NCBI GenBank assembly: GCA_963803125.1
Contig: CAWDLR010000004.1
Location: 496,001-560,000 of the forward strand
Reading direction: 5' to 3'
Length of the DNA stretch: 64,000 bases
Origin: G963675935 sp963803125
Lineage (GTDB): Bacteria > Planctomycetota > Planctomycetia > Pirellulales > Thermoguttaceae
The translations under genes were made by a program, and so were the position numbers. Of this stretch, positions 27,216-36,713 are shown piece after piece. The stretch's first letter is position 1; every line of letters starts with the position of its first letter. The notes beneath the pieces are model-generated. The model saw only the letters and a program-made list of their open reading frames with translations. It did no database searches and was not told the origin of the DNA.

Positions 27216-28588
27216 GGAAGCTTGCCGCCTTCGCTTTCCGCCCCGCTTGCACGCACCTTGACTTCCGTGCCATCCGGCAGATTGTAGCCCCCCTCGACGA
27301 CCACGGGCTCGCCGGGCTGCAAATCGGTCTTCAGCACTTCTACCGCGCCGCCGTCCTGCTGCCCTAGTCGCGGGTGCAACACGACGGCCTTTCCGCGGCG
27401 AACCACGTGCAGCAGCGGGCCTTCGCCCAAATCGTCGATCGCCGCCGCGGGAACGGCCAACACCTTCTCGCGGCTGCAAGTCGTAATCGCAACCGCCAGC
27501 GTCTGTCCCACGATCAAGCGACCCTGCGGATTCTCGACGAGGATTCGCACCGGCAGATTGCCGGTCTGCGGATCGGCGATACGGCCGATTAGCTCGACTC
27601 TTCCGGGCAATACGTCTTGCTGCGCGGCGGCATTGTCATTGCCGGCAGTGATAGTGCGATCGGAAGAGATTCCGGCAACTCGCACGCGCGCCGTTTGCCC
27701 CTTCCGCACACAGCGAGCGGCATCGACCGGCAGCCAGACGACCGCATAAACCTGGCGGGAATCGACGATTTCGCCCAGTGCGGCCCCGGAGGCCACGGTT
27801 TGTCCCAACCGGCAGATAAGTGAATCGAGCACGCCCGAGATCGGCGAGCGGATCGTGTGCAGGTCGACCTTCGCCTGGGCGGAATTGACGGCGGCCGTCG
27901 CCGCGGCTATGTGCGCCTTGGCTTCGTCGACCGCGGCCGGTCGCGGACCGAGCAGGAACGCGGCCAGATCGCTCTCGGCCATCCGCAACTGGAGACGGGC
28001 TTGCGTTACCGTCAGATCCGCCTCGAACATCTGCTGCTCGGGGATTTCCTTGCGGTCCCGCAAGGGGCGCAAGCGTCTTGCCGCCGCCTCGGCTTTACTC
28101 AACGCGACTTTCGCCGCTTCGATCGCCAGCTTGCGGCCTTCCCGCTCTTCCGGCCGCGGCAACATTTGCAGTTGCCGCAGCGCGGCCTGCAACGCATCGC
28201 AGGTAGTGATCTTCTCGCGGAGATCGGCGTTAGCGATCGTCGAATCGAGCTGGATGATCGGCTCGCCTGGGCTTACGTCGGCTGCCGGCGAGATGAGGAT
28301 TTTGAGAATGCGGCCTTCGACCGCCGGCGTGAGCGTGGCGATCCTGCCCGGCAGCGCCTCGCAGCGTCCCAGGCCGTCGATCGTTTCGGTCATCGAGCGC
28401 CGCACGGCCGGCTCGACGCGAACGGTGACGCCGGCCGACGCGGCGTCGTCTTGACCCGTCTTGTCCTCGGACGTGGCAGGCCGGCACCCGCACAGCGCCA
28501 CCAGCAGCGCCGCGATCGCCAGCGGGAAACCAAGAGAACCGCCCCAAGCCCATCCGATACTAACGATACGAAGGAATTTGTCGTCCAT
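27212..28588 (-). CDS. RND efflux periplasmic adaptor (membrane fusion lipoprotein)
   Basis: The 458-residue adaptor begins with a signal ending in LLVALCGC, so Cys35 is probably lipidated. It then shows the HlyD/CusB layout: half lipoyl motif (LTPAVEGRILKILISPAADVSPGEPIIQLDS), helical hairpin at about 130-215, second lipoyl half (IRSPISGVLDSLICRLGQTVASGAALGEIV), beta barrel and membrane-proximal domain. It connects the pump with the TolC-type channel encoded divergently 45 bases away. Confidence 0.92.
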   Translation of the reverse strand: MDDKFLRIVSIGWAWGGSLGFPLAIAALLVALCGCRPATSEDKTGQDDAASAGVTVRVEPAVRRSMTETIDGLGRCEALPGRIATLTPAVEGRILKILISPAADVSPGEPIIQLDSTIANADLREKITTCDALQAALRQLQMLPRPEEREGRKLAIEAAKVALSKAEAAARRLRPLRDRKEIPEQQMFEADLTVTQARLQLRMAESDLAAFLLGPRPAAVDEAKAHIAAATAAVNSAQAKVDLHTIRSPISGVLDSLICRLGQTVASGAALGEIVDSRQVYAVVWLPVDAARCVRKGQTARVRVAGISSDRTITAGNDNAAAQQDVLPGRVELIGRIADPQTGNLPVRILVENPQGRLIVGQTLAVAITTCSREKVLAVPAAAIDDLGEGPLLHVVRRGKAVVLHPRLGQQDGGAVEVLKTDLQPGEPVVVEGGYNLPDGTEVKVRASGAESEGGKLP

Positions 28589-28633
28589 AGCGGTTGTCTG
28601 GGGCGGAGGCGGTTCTTGGATGGTGCAGCAGCG

Positions 28634-30028
28634 ATGATGCGGTTCCTGGCGACAGTCACGTTCCTGTGCGGAACGGCGTGGTCTGCGGCGAGTTTGTGGG
28701 CGGAACCTCCGCCCATGCCCGCAGAGAGCCCCCAATCCATGCATTCTCCCCTCAGCGGCGAGCAATTGCAAGCAACGGCCGTGCCGCAGCCGCCGCGTTG
28801 GCCCACAATGTTGACCTTGGCCGACGCCCTGCAATGCACGCTGTCGTGCAATCCGGAATTGGTGACGATCAGGCAGAATTTGCGGGTGTCGGCTGAGGCG
28901 GTGGAGGTTGCCAAGCTGTTTCCCACCAGCTTGAATCCAACGCTTGCCGTCGATGTTCGTCCCTGGGTGTTTGGCGTCGCGGCCGATGGAGGCACGGAAC
29001 GGCTGCTGCCGTATGTCAGCGTCAACTGGAGCCAGCCGGTGGAGCTCGGCCATCGCACCGCCGATCGGACGATGATTGCGCGGGCGGAGTTCGAGCAGAC
29101 CCGCTGGAACATCGTGCAGGCGGAGCTTCTCGCGCTGGTGCAGACGTACCGCGCCTACGAGACCGCCGTCTATCGCCGCGACAAGGTTCGCGTCGCCTTG
29201 GACTTGGCGGCGGTGAACGATCAACTGGTGCAGGTATTGCGGCGACAACTGGAGGCCAATCAGGTGTCGGCCGCCGACGCCCTGTTGGCGGAGGTCGAAA
29301 ATCAGGCGAGCCAGCAGCGCGTCGAGATGGCCCGGCAGGAGTACGCCGATGCGCTGGCCGGGCTGCGAACGGCCATCGGCGTCGTCCAGTGGGCAAACTC
29401 CGCAGAACCCGCCGGCCGACTCGAAGTGCCGCAGCAGACCGCGGCGGACGACGAAGAGGCGATGCTGCGAACCGCGCTCGCAGCCCGGCCGGAAATCCAA
29501 TCCGCTCGCGCCCAGGTCGAACGATCGAGCGCCGCCTTGCGGCTGGCCCAAGCCGATCGAATTCCGATTCCCGCCATCGGGCCGGTCTATGAAAAAGACG
29601 AATCGGGCTCGAGTTTCTACGGCATGACCTTAAGCAGTCCGATTCCCGTCTGGAACGCCGGCGGGCGGCTCGTCCGGCAGCGCGAGGCCGAATACAGCCG
29701 CGACCTGGTCGCCTTGCGGCAAAGCGAGCAGCAGATCGCCGTGCAGGTGAAGGCTACTCTGGCGCGCTGGGGCCAATCGCGGCAACTGGCCCTGAGAACG
29801 GAGACGCTCATGCGGCCAATCAGCGAGCACGTGGCGCGCATGGAGCGGCTCTACGACGCCGGCCAGTCGGACGTGGTCAAACTGTTGCAGGTGCGGCAGC
29901 GATGGATCGAGTCGGCCAACACGCAGCTCGACGCCGTCTGGCAGACGACGCAGACGTATGCCGACTTGCTCTCGGCGTTGGGTGGCGTGCCGCTGCTGCG
30001 TCCGCCGCCGATGCCCGCTGGTCGCTAA
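28634..30028 (+). CDS. TolC-family outer-membrane efflux channel protein
   Basis: ATG 28634 (with a second at 28637) starts a signal peptide (ATVTFLCGTAWSAASLWA). The mature 464-residue protein has the two OEP repeats: TLADALQCTLSCNPEL near residue 60 and coiled-coil helices throughout, with LYDAGQSDVVKLLQVRQRWIES near 410. It is transcribed divergently from the adaptor and pump genes, with only 45 bases between starts, so promoters must overlap. Together these form a tripartite exporter. Confidence 0.9.
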   Translation: MMRFLATVTFLCGTAWSAASLWAEPPPMPAESPQSMHSPLSGEQLQATAVPQPPRWPTMLTLADALQCTLSCNPELVTIRQNLRVSAEAVEVAKLFPTSLNPTLAVDVRPWVFGVAADGGTERLLPYVSVNWSQPVELGHRTADRTMIARAEFEQTRWNIVQAELLALVQTYRAYETAVYRRDKVRVALDLAAVNDQLVQVLRRQLEANQVSAADALLAEVENQASQQRVEMARQEYADALAGLRTAIGVVQWANSAEPAGRLEVPQQTAADDEEAMLRTALAARPEIQSARAQVERSSAALRLAQADRIPIPAIGPVYEKDESGSSFYGMTLSSPIPVWNAGGRLVRQREAEYSRDLVALRQSEQQIAVQVKATLARWGQSRQLALRTETLMRPISEHVARMERLYDAGQSDVVKLLQVRQRWIESANTQLDAVWQTTQTYADLLSALGGVPLLRPPPMPAGR

Positions 30029-30050
30029 TAGTCCCCATCCCTCACCGCGG

Positions 30051-30116
30051 TGGGGCAGACATTCCTGTCTGCCTTACAGAATGCGGCAAATAGGGCAGAC
30101 AGGAATGTCTGCCCCA
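30051..30116. repeat. Inverted repeat element, GGCAGACATTCCTGTCTGCC family, copy 1
   Basis: Perfect 23-bp arms at 30051-30073 and 30094-30116 surround 20 bases. Each arm contains the self-complementary hairpin GGCAGACA-TTCC-TGTCTGCC, so the DNA can fold either as one long stem or two small ones. Identical arms occur at 50639-50704; single modules are at 31375-31402 and, with a different loop, at 13352-13371. Confidence 0.88.
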
Positions 30117-30185
30117 CCGAACGCCCTGTTGACCGCTTTCTCCGCGCGGTGAGAGACATGGGCCAGCCTCGCCGCGGTGGCGCAC

Positions 30186-31250
30186 TTATCCTCCGGCTGC
30201 CCGCACGACCAGGATCATGAACGAACCCGGCTTCACGTTCAGCGGCATCTTCGGGCGCATCTCTCCCACGATCTCCGCGGTGGGCAGATAGAGCATGTGC
30301 GTCGCCGGGTCGAGGCCCATCGTCCTCGCGCCGCGCTTGGTGGCCAGCGTCTGCACGATCGCGAACTTGCCGGGCGAGGTCTCGCGGGCGACCGCCAGCG
30401 TGCCGTCGCGACAACTGGCAAAGACGTCGCCGTCGAACTGCGTCGCGTCCACGCCGGCGCCGATCGGCAGGTCGGCCAAGACTTTGCCATCGACCGCGCT
30501 CATGACGAGCAGCTTCTGCGGTTTGCGGCACCCGATGAAGAGACGCCGCTTTACCGGATCGATCGACATTCCCACTGGCGAGCCGCCTGGCGCGGTCGGC
30601 CAGCGGCGGACGACCTTCATCGCCTTGGAATCGACTACCGCCACTTGATCCTTGTCCACCAGGTTGACATAGATTCTGTCGCGGTCCGCCGCGAGGAACT
30701 CGGGCTTGCCGCCCAGGGCGACCGCCGTGTCGGCCCTGCCCGATCGGGGATCGACGTCGGGCGAAATCACGATCATCACGTGGGCATCGCCGCAGGAAAC
30801 CAGCACCTTGCCGCAGCATGGATCGTAGATGATGCCGTCGGCGTCGGCGGCGGCTTTGACCTTGCCGAGCAAGGCGTGCGTCTTCGCGTCGAAGACGACC
30901 ACCGAGCCGTCCTGGCCGTCGGAGATGAACCCGCGGCCGGCGGCGGGAACGATGGCCACCCCGTGATTGCGCTTCTGGCCCGGCATATCCGCCACGATCT
31001 TGCCGGTGGTCGCGTTGACGGCCAGCGTATGCGTACTGCGGGGAACATAGAGCAGCTTGTGCCGCGAATCGACGGTCAGATAGTCCCAGCCGCCCTCGCC
31101 GCCGATGCGGAAGGTCTCGATGACACGGTAATCGGCATTTGCCGATGGGGATGGCGAGGATGCCGACGGCTGCGCCCAGGCAAACTCGCTTGCCAGGACG
31201 ACAGAAAAGGAAAGGAAGAAGACCGAGACGGCGAACTTGGCAGTAGACAT
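30186..31250 (-). CDS. Exported YVTN/YncE-like beta-propeller protein
   Basis: The 354-residue protein has a signal peptide (FAVSVFFLSFSVVLASEFAWA). Its propeller repeats follow the pattern G-x-(W/G)-D-x-(L/I)-x-x-D...L-(Y/F)-(V/I)...V-(V/I)-D-x-x-(T/S), for example LYVPRSTHTLAVNATTGKIV, VSCGDAHVMIV, IYVNLVDKDQVAVVDSKAM and LFIGCRKPQKLLVMSAVDGKVL. About six blades can be counted. Such proteins are often binding or quinoprotein-like surface factors; no catalytic residues are evident. The last 20 residues (MILVVRAAGG) are hydrophobic. Confidence 0.82.
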   Translation of the reverse strand: MSTAKFAVSVFFLSFSVVLASEFAWAQPSASSPSPSANADYRVIETFRIGGEGGWDYLTVDSRHKLLYVPRSTHTLAVNATTGKIVADMPGQKRNHGVAIVPAAGRGFISDGQDGSVVVFDAKTHALLGKVKAAADADGIIYDPCCGKVLVSCGDAHVMIVISPDVDPRSGRADTAVALGGKPEFLAADRDRIYVNLVDKDQVAVVDSKAMKVVRRWPTAPGGSPVGMSIDPVKRRLFIGCRKPQKLLVMSAVDGKVLADLPIGAGVDATQFDGDVFASCRDGTLAVARETSPGKFAIVQTLATKRGARTMGLDPATHMLYLPTAEIVGEMRPKMPLNVKPGSFMILVVRAAGG

Positions 31251-31603
31251 GATGCACCCGAATCACGTTGGGGATGGAAAAACCAGCTTCCATGATGACG
31301 CCCTTGACCGGAAAAGCAAGATGGGACTGGCCCGCATGGCTCACCACGCGGCGGAAGACGGTCAACAGGTGTGCGGTGGGGCAGACATTCCTGTCTGCCT
31401 CACCGTGGTGAGAAATGCGGAGTATCCGCTGGCAAAGTGCCATCGATCCCCTGGCGGGGGTATGGTATGAGAATGGAACGCGAGCGAAAATGCCCGTCGA
31501 GCCGAGCGAATCGGCTGTGGTGGCAGAGACGGCGGCTCGACGTTGGCGCCTACGGTCGGGCGGCTCGCGGTATCCGTTTGCCCACTTTCGCGGGAGGTGT
31601 GCT
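31251..31603. other. Intergenic region with one GGCAGACATTCCTGTCTGCC module
   Basis: A single hairpin module of the 30051 family lies at 31375-31402, flanked by CGGTGG/CCACGG-like ends. Nothing else is recognisable, and no gene is supported between the propeller gene and the start at 31604. Confidence 0.5.
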
Positions 31604-32892
31604 ATGTTCAACCGATCTCCAATGCAGTTTGTGCAAGGGCTCTTCGATTGTCTCTCCTTTCCGACCGCGGCCGGTCAACATGATCGTCGGCCGCCGCGCT
31701 CGACTTCCCTGCGGGTCGAGCGGCTGGAAGACCGGCAGATGCTCAGCGTACTCGGGCCTGCTAGTCCTTTGCAGAGCATCCTGACGGCGGCGGAGCATCT
31801 GGCCGCTGCAACTGTGCAGATCGTCAACCATGCATCGAGCCAAGCCAGCCTCAACAGCATTGTTCGTTCCACTCGGGCCGCCGCCGATGCGTTCGAGCCG
31901 GACGATACGGCCGCCCAGGCCAAGGCGATCGCGACGAGCGGGCGCTGCAAACGCACACCCTGGACGTGAAGAGCGACGTGGACTGGGTCACCTTCACGCT
32001 TGCCAGCCAAGCGGACGTTGTGATCGAGACCCGCGGCAGCGTCGGCAACACGCGGATGTGGCTTTATAGCGGCCCGAACGTGGGCGCCCAAGGCCAACTC
32101 AACCAGGTGCAGTTTGACGACAACGGCGGGGTCGGATCATTCTCGCGGATCATCTGTGCCGGCGCAGCCACATCCGCCGCAGGGCACCACGGCCTTGCCG
32201 CGGGCACGTACTACGTGAGGGTCGACGCCGCCCCCGGCGCCGCTGTCCCCATCAACTACACGCTCAGCGTCACCACGTTGCAGCCCGCCGACGTGTTCCT
32301 GGTCAAGAACAACAGCCAGCCGTCGGACATCCTGCTTTCCACCGCCATCCGCGTCGGCGAGGCCAGTCAATTGAAGGTCCCCTTCTCGTCGACCTACTCC
32401 CATGCGGCGCTCTACCTGGGCCAGGACCGCGTGGCCGAAATGCTGGGCACGGGCTTTACCGACCAGACCAGCTTGGAACAACTCTACGACCATGACGCCT
32501 GGATCAACGTCTACCGCCGCAAGGGCATCGGGCAGGATGGGCAGGCGGCGGTCGTCAATGCGATCGAAAAGTATCAAGGCACTCCCTACGCCTTCAGCGA
32601 GTTGGGCGTGTTTGGGCTGGCCACGCTCATGCCCTCCAATCCGCAGAAGATCAAGTCTTCGCTGATCTACGCGACCTACCTGGCCAACGCCTACGGCGCC
32701 AAGCGGATGACCTGCTCCGAGTTGGTCGCCAGGGCCTTTGCCACCGCCGGGACCAGTTCTTCGCTGACGCTCAACGTGCAACTGTGGCCGACGCTGAAAT
32801 CATTGGGCAACACGAGCACGGACTTCTGCATGGACTTCACTTCGCCCACCATGCTGTCGCTTAGCTCAAGTCTGCAAAGGCTGGATGCGTGA
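31604..32892 (+). CDS. Secreted protein: LExR motif, PPC domain and permuted papain-like (YiiX/NlpC-type) domain, with a frameshift
   Basis: ATG 31604 follows GGGAGG. The protein shows LRVERLEDRQMLS near residue 35, then a bacterial pre-peptidase C-terminal (PPC) domain from FEPDDTAAQAKAI to YTLSVTTL. The third part is a permuted NlpC/P60-like domain with YSHAALYLG (catalytic His), YQGTPYAFSE and RMTCSELVARAFA (catalytic Cys). One missing G in the run at about 31940 shifts the frame; restoring it gives ATSGALQTHTLDVKSDVDW and a 429-residue protein. As sequenced, the second part can only start at about 31966. The papain-like domain suggests hydrolysis of peptidoglycan or lipid amides outside the cell. 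Confidence 0.75.
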
Positions 32893-32917
32893 GTGCGAGG
32901 CAGCCGGTTACGTACCC

Positions 32918-33274
32918 GGCACACTCCGTGTGGGCTGCTAAAAACTTGGTGGGGAGTGCGTTGGTTTTGCACCCCGGATTTGTTCCACGTACTTTTCACT
33001 AGCCCAGGCGTTTACGCCTGGGGAGGAGAGGCATCAACAAGTCACTTTTCGATAAGCCCCCTTTAGGGGGCGATGGCCGAAGTCAGGCGTTCTATCCGTT
33101 CACTGCGCCCCTAAAGGGGCTTAAGAAAAAAGGAAAAAATCTCCGCCCCCTTTCCCAGGCGTAAACGCCTGGGCTAGTGAAAAGGAAAGCACGCAGGAAC
33201 AAAAACGGCATAGCATCTTGGTTCGATAACCGGTCGAATTCACCGTGCTTTTAGCAGCCCACACTCCGTGTGCC
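32918..33274. mobile_element. Nested inverted-repeat element of about 357 bp, MITE-like
   Basis: Three sets of inverted repeats lie inside one another. The outer arms (32918-32943 and 33249-33274, 26 bp) are complementary except in the central TCC. The middle arms (32992-33022 and 33154-33184) are 31 bp and perfect, each containing CCCAGGCGTTTACGCCTGGG. The inner pair is CCCCTTTAGGGG near 33058 and CCCCTAAAGGGG near 33107. No ORF for a transposase fits inside. It looks like palindromic elements inserted into one another, or a non-autonomous mobile element. The rest of the gap (to 33452) holds nothing recognisable. Confidence 0.7.
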
Positions 33275-33452
33275 GTTCGTCGGGAGGGCGTTGCGGCAGG
33301 GCCAATGATGGCGCGCGGAGCGTGAACGCATCGCCATCTCAGTCCAGAAGATGCCGATAGTGGCCCCAGGCCGCTGGCCCGGGCTTTCGAGTTGTACGCC
33401 TTCGGCGTGAGGAGGCGAGTGCCGCCTTGTGGCGCGGCGGGAGCTTCCACGA

Positions 33453-35498
33453 TCATTGCATTATGGGCTGCTCCGCCGTCGGCCAAGTTGGCTGCGGGCG
33501 GCGGGCCAGCGCGGGGGCGGGGCGGCCTTCCAACTCGGCGAGGTGCTCTAGCAGGATGCGGCGGACTTCGAGGACGGCGGCGGGATGGGAGTGGATCGAG
33601 GAGTGGTCGGCGGGGACGATGATCTCGCTCTCCGCGCCTTCGAAATGGGCGCTCTCGCGCGGGACCACGCCGTCGCCCTCGGCCGAAATCTTGGCGAGCC
33701 ACGAGCCCTTCGGCAGCACGCCGACGATGCTGTGATACTTGACCCAGGGCGGACGCCGGGCGGCCAGCATCACCGGGAAGATCGGCGTGCGCGGGGCCAG
33801 CGAGTCAACGCTGTTGTCGATCGACAACAGCGACGACGGCGGAAACGCCCCGGGATTGCTCTTATAGAGCTCCTCCTGGGTCTCGGCCATGCGCTTGATC
33901 GGCGTGATCAGCTTGCCGAGGGCCCATTCGGTGGTGGGATTGGCGTAATTGCTGCCGCGGTGCGGAGTGCCGATCATCACCACCCGGCGGATCGAGGGGT
34001 TGGGCTGGAAGAAGAAGACCTCTTCCAGCCGTTGCTTCGCCTGGCGGTCGGCCTTGATTTCCTGGAAGGGTTCGTTGCTGACCAGCCGCCAGTAGTCGTC
34101 GCGGCTTGGGATCGTCTGCAAATGGGAGAGCAGCCCGCCCATGCTGTGGCCGATCAGCACCATCTGGTCGAGCGCCGGCTCCTGGTGGGCGGGGTCGAGC
34201 GTTTGGCGGACCTGAACCAGGTCGTGCCGCAACTGGGCGGCGCTGAGCCAGAAGGGCTGGGCGGTCGGGTAAAGGTAGAACCAGAACTGGTAATGGTCGC
34301 GGATTTCCCGCTGGCTGCGGAGATCGTTGAACATCTCCAACCAGGTCAAGGGGCTGGACCACAGGCCGTGGACCATCAACACGGGGATCTTGCCGGGCTC
34401 GTAGGGCTGGACCATGTAGAGGCCCTTCAGCGGCGGTTTGGTTCCCAGCAGGGCGTCGGTCGGTTTCTTCAACAGTTCCTCGGGATGGAGCAGGCCGAGG
34501 GTCGAGGTGTCGAGATTCATCTCCGGCCGCGAGAGGAAATAGGCCAGCGGCGTGCTCAGATCGCTCTCCAAGGGCACCGTGCGGCCGGCGACCTGCGTGC
34601 TGTCGGTCGCCAACGGGTCGTAGAGCTCGAGACAGCACTGGTTGCGGGCGGCGGTCTGGCCGGTCTGCGGATCGATCCGCGAGATGGGGCGGAGGAAGGC
34701 GGTGACCGGGAAACTCAGGCCGGCGGGATAGTATTTCGCCCCGACCGGCTCGTCGGGGTAACTGTGGCGGACGGCGATCAGCGGCACGCCCAGGCCGTGC
34801 GTCTGGTAGAGGTTTTTCAGGCCCTTGATATCGTAATCGGAGACGAACTCGAAACGCTCGAAGTCTTGCGGCTGCCAGCGGCCGCCGCGCAAGACGCAGT
34901 TGACGTCCCAGGCACCCGAGGCGGTGTTGATCGTCTTGGTGGTGTTGGGCACCAGCTCCTTGGTGGCGCAGATGATCCGCAAGGCCGCCTCGAGCGCGCC
35001 GTTGTAAAGGTCGCAGGCGCCGCGGTATTGCGGGTCGTACTGGTTGCGGGTGGCCAAGAAGCGGGGATCGAACAGGTAGTCGTAGGCGTGCAGGACCGAG
35101 GCGCCGTAGAGGTCCAGCGCGGCCTTGGGGTCGCGGTGCTCGATTTTTTTGCCGCCGATGAACGCCAACTCGGACATGGCGTAAACGGTGTCGTCCGCGG
35201 GCTCGCGTTCGCTGATCGTCTGGAGTTTTTTCAACAGCAGCGAGTAGTCGCCGCCCAGATCGTCGCTGAGGTTGTAGACGCGGAGCAGTTGCACGGTCCG
35301 CGGGCTGGGCTTCGGTCCGCCGTAAGAGGCCAAATTCAGTTGGTCGATCAGCGGGCTCTTGGGAACGGAGCGGAGCGAGACGGGGCTGGAGGAACAGCCG
35401 CCGACAGTCAGCAGCGCGAGCGTTGCCGCTACGAGACTCGCAGAGGCATACCGGCTGCGTGCGCGCGGAACCATCCTTGGATTCGCGGACCCGTCCAT
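33453..35498 (-). CDS. Lipoprotein with alpha/beta-hydrolase (lipase-like) domain
   Basis: The 681-residue protein has a signal ending in LLTVGGC (probable lipidation). A long N-terminal region of unknown fold (about 40-330) contains a helical stretch with KAALDLYGASVLHAYDYLF. The hydrolase domain begins at KIPVLMVHGLWSSPLTW. The nucleophile elbow is GHSMGG; an Asp lies in SAEGDGVVP and a His in PADHSSIHSHP, giving a plausible Ser-Asp-His triad. Oxyanion HG is in VHGLW. Substrate is unknown: lipase or esterase is likely. The C-terminal Pro/Ala-rich tail is short. Confidence 0.85.
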   Translation of the reverse strand: MDGSANPRMVPRARSRYASASLVAATLALLTVGGCSSSPVSLRSVPKSPLIDQLNLASYGGPKPSPRTVQLLRVYNLSDDLGGDYSLLLKKLQTISEREPADDTVYAMSELAFIGGKKIEHRDPKAALDLYGASVLHAYDYLFDPRFLATRNQYDPQYRGACDLYNGALEAALRIICATKELVPNTTKTINTASGAWDVNCVLRGGRWQPQDFERFEFVSDYDIKGLKNLYQTHGLGVPLIAVRHSYPDEPVGAKYYPAGLSFPVTAFLRPISRIDPQTGQTAARNQCCLELYDPLATDSTQVAGRTVPLESDLSTPLAYFLSRPEMNLDTSTLGLLHPEELLKKPTDALLGTKPPLKGLYMVQPYEPGKIPVLMVHGLWSSPLTWLEMFNDLRSQREIRDHYQFWFYLYPTAQPFWLSAAQLRHDLVQVRQTLDPAHQEPALDQMVLIGHSMGGLLSHLQTIPSRDDYWRLVSNEPFQEIKADRQAKQRLEEVFFFQPNPSIRRVVMIGTPHRGSNYANPTTEWALGKLITPIKRMAETQEELYKSNPGAFPPSSLLSIDNSVDSLAPRTPIFPVMLAARRPPWVKYHSIVGVLPKGSWLAKISAEGDGVVPRESAHFEGAESEIIVPADHSSIHSHPAAVLEVRRILLEHLAELEGRPAPALARRPQPTWPTAEQPIMQ

Positions 35499-35650
35499 AG
35501 TGTGCGTAGGATAGGTAAAATCGCCAAGGGTGTCAACACGAGTTATCGTCCCATCGTCCCATTTACTCGGGAGACGGGCTTCCCAGGCTGATGAAGATCG
35601 GTCATACTTCAGCCAGTTAAGGAGGCTGAGCCGATGGAGAGGCTGAGCCG

Positions 35651-35986
35651 ATGGAATGGACCACCCAGACGATTGATCGCTTGCATGAGTTGCACGGTCA
35701 GTACGTCGATCGACTGCTGGCCGATGTTACCGCAGCAAACCGCTGCCTCGGTTCTTCGCACCCGGAAAGAACTCGGCTAACGCGTCTGACGCGCGCCGAA
35801 TTCGAGTCGTTGCTCAGGCAACCAACCGAAGATCCTCAGGTGGTACGTTCGTGGGTACGACGAATCACACGTGGTCACGAATCGGAGTTTCCGGAGTTGA
35901 AAGGCGGGGCTGGTTTGCCGCGTAGCGGTGGGTGCGATTCTGGTGCCCGGTTTCCCGGGCGACAGTGGCGCAAGACCGGCACGTGA
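35651..35986 (+). CDS. Small hypothetical protein
   Basis: The 111-residue frame starts at an ATG in a 17-base tandem duplication (GAGGCTGAGCCGATGGA twice) with AAGGAGG 26 bases upstream, so the duplicated ATG at 35634 (another frame, short) may have been the original start. Residues 1-88 look helical and protein-like (HELHGQYVDRLLADV, RAEFESLLRQ, RSWVRRITRGHESEFPEL). The last 23 residues are Gly/Arg-rich and probably frameshifted or random. Function is unknown. Confidence 0.5.
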   Translation: MEWTTQTIDRLHELHGQYVDRLLADVTAANRCLGSSHPERTRLTRLTRAEFESLLRQPTEDPQVVRSWVRRITRGHESEFPELKGGAGLPRSGGCDSGARFPGRQWRKTGT

Positions 35987-36011
35987 CAGCGTGTCTTCGG
36001 TGAGTTGGTTA

Positions 36012-36377
36012 TCAGGTGGGACCAATGACAGGCAGGCCCTTCAGCGAGGATAGGATCTCGTCGCTCTCGAGTTCGGCGGCCTGGAGACAACTCTTATAGA
36101 TCCCGTTAATCAGGTCATTGAATTCATCTGGTTCTCCCGGCCATGCAAGCCTGAGGCGGAGTCGCTCTGCCACGGCGTTGCACAGTTTGACCAGGATCGC
36201 CTGAGATGTGGGCGATCGCTTGAGTGAACGGCCCAGCCCTACGAGCAGCGGCGTCACGATCTGCGCATAGTCTCTTTGCCAGTCGCGCTCACCGGCACTC
36301 TGCCAGACCCGTGCAAAATACTCGTCGCTCAGGCGTATTGCCACGATCATCCAGGACGGGTCATAGCGGGCGGCCAT
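36012..36377 (-). CDS. Small helical protein overlapping the truncated TIR gene
   Basis: The 121-residue frame begins 17 bases before the end of the TIR reading frame. It may be a separate coupled gene, or the rest of the same TIR protein after a frameshift: SWMIVAIRLSDEYFARVW resembles the beta-C strand and following loop of TIR domains, which often read VIVVLSPxYxASxWC. The remainder is alpha-helical (SQAILVKLCNAVAERLRLRL). No other family is recognised. Confidence 0.5.
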   Translation of the reverse strand: MAARYDPSWMIVAIRLSDEYFARVWQSAGERDWQRDYAQIVTPLLVGLGRSLKRSPTSQAILVKLCNAVAERLRLRLAWPGEPDEFNDLINGIYKSCLQAAELESDEILSSLKGLPVIGPT

Positions 36378-36549
36378 TTGAGATCATCGACTCCAACTCT
36401 TCTTGCCAGGGACGTCCGGGGACGAGTTCCGACTCGTCGCGCCACACTCGAAGGCCTCGCTCCGAGAGCTTTTTCTGAAGTTGCCGTGCCATCCTTCGGT
36501 CGGCACTGTTGTAGCTCAGAAACACGTCGAATTGGGTTTCACCAGCCAT
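36361..36549 (-). CDS. TIR-domain protein, truncated after the BB loop
   Basis: The 62 residues from ATG 36549 match the start of a TIR domain: FDVFLSYNSADR (beta-A/box 1), ARQLQKKLSERGLRVWRDE (alpha-A, beta-B), SELVPGRPW (BB loop, box 2) and QEELESMI (alpha-B). A complete domain needs about 130-140 residues. The second half, with the catalytic Glu of NADase TIRs, is not in this frame, so the product as sequenced should be inactive. A frame longer to 36636 exists, but ATG 36549 is the natural start. TIR domains in bacteria often serve antiphage defence, but no partner gene is next to it. Confidence 0.65.
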   Translation of the reverse strand: MAGETQFDVFLSYNSADRRMARQLQKKLSERGLRVWRDESELVPGRPWQEELESMISNGRPL

Positions 36550-36713
36550 AGTCCGCCGTCGCAAGTCAGGCGTAGTCGGTATAGAACCTGCAGAATCACC
36601 GCCGCCATTATTGCCCGCTGCTTCGCCCGCGCACAAGAGGGGTGCCGCACTTGCACCGCGATAACGCTTTGCTGCCGATAATCATCCCCGCCTGCCCACA
36701 TTCCTCTTCAGAT

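Noticed and set aside
27857..28633. Upstream extension of the TolC-like frame
   Set aside because: It runs antisense through the adaptor gene; the signal peptide begins at 28634.
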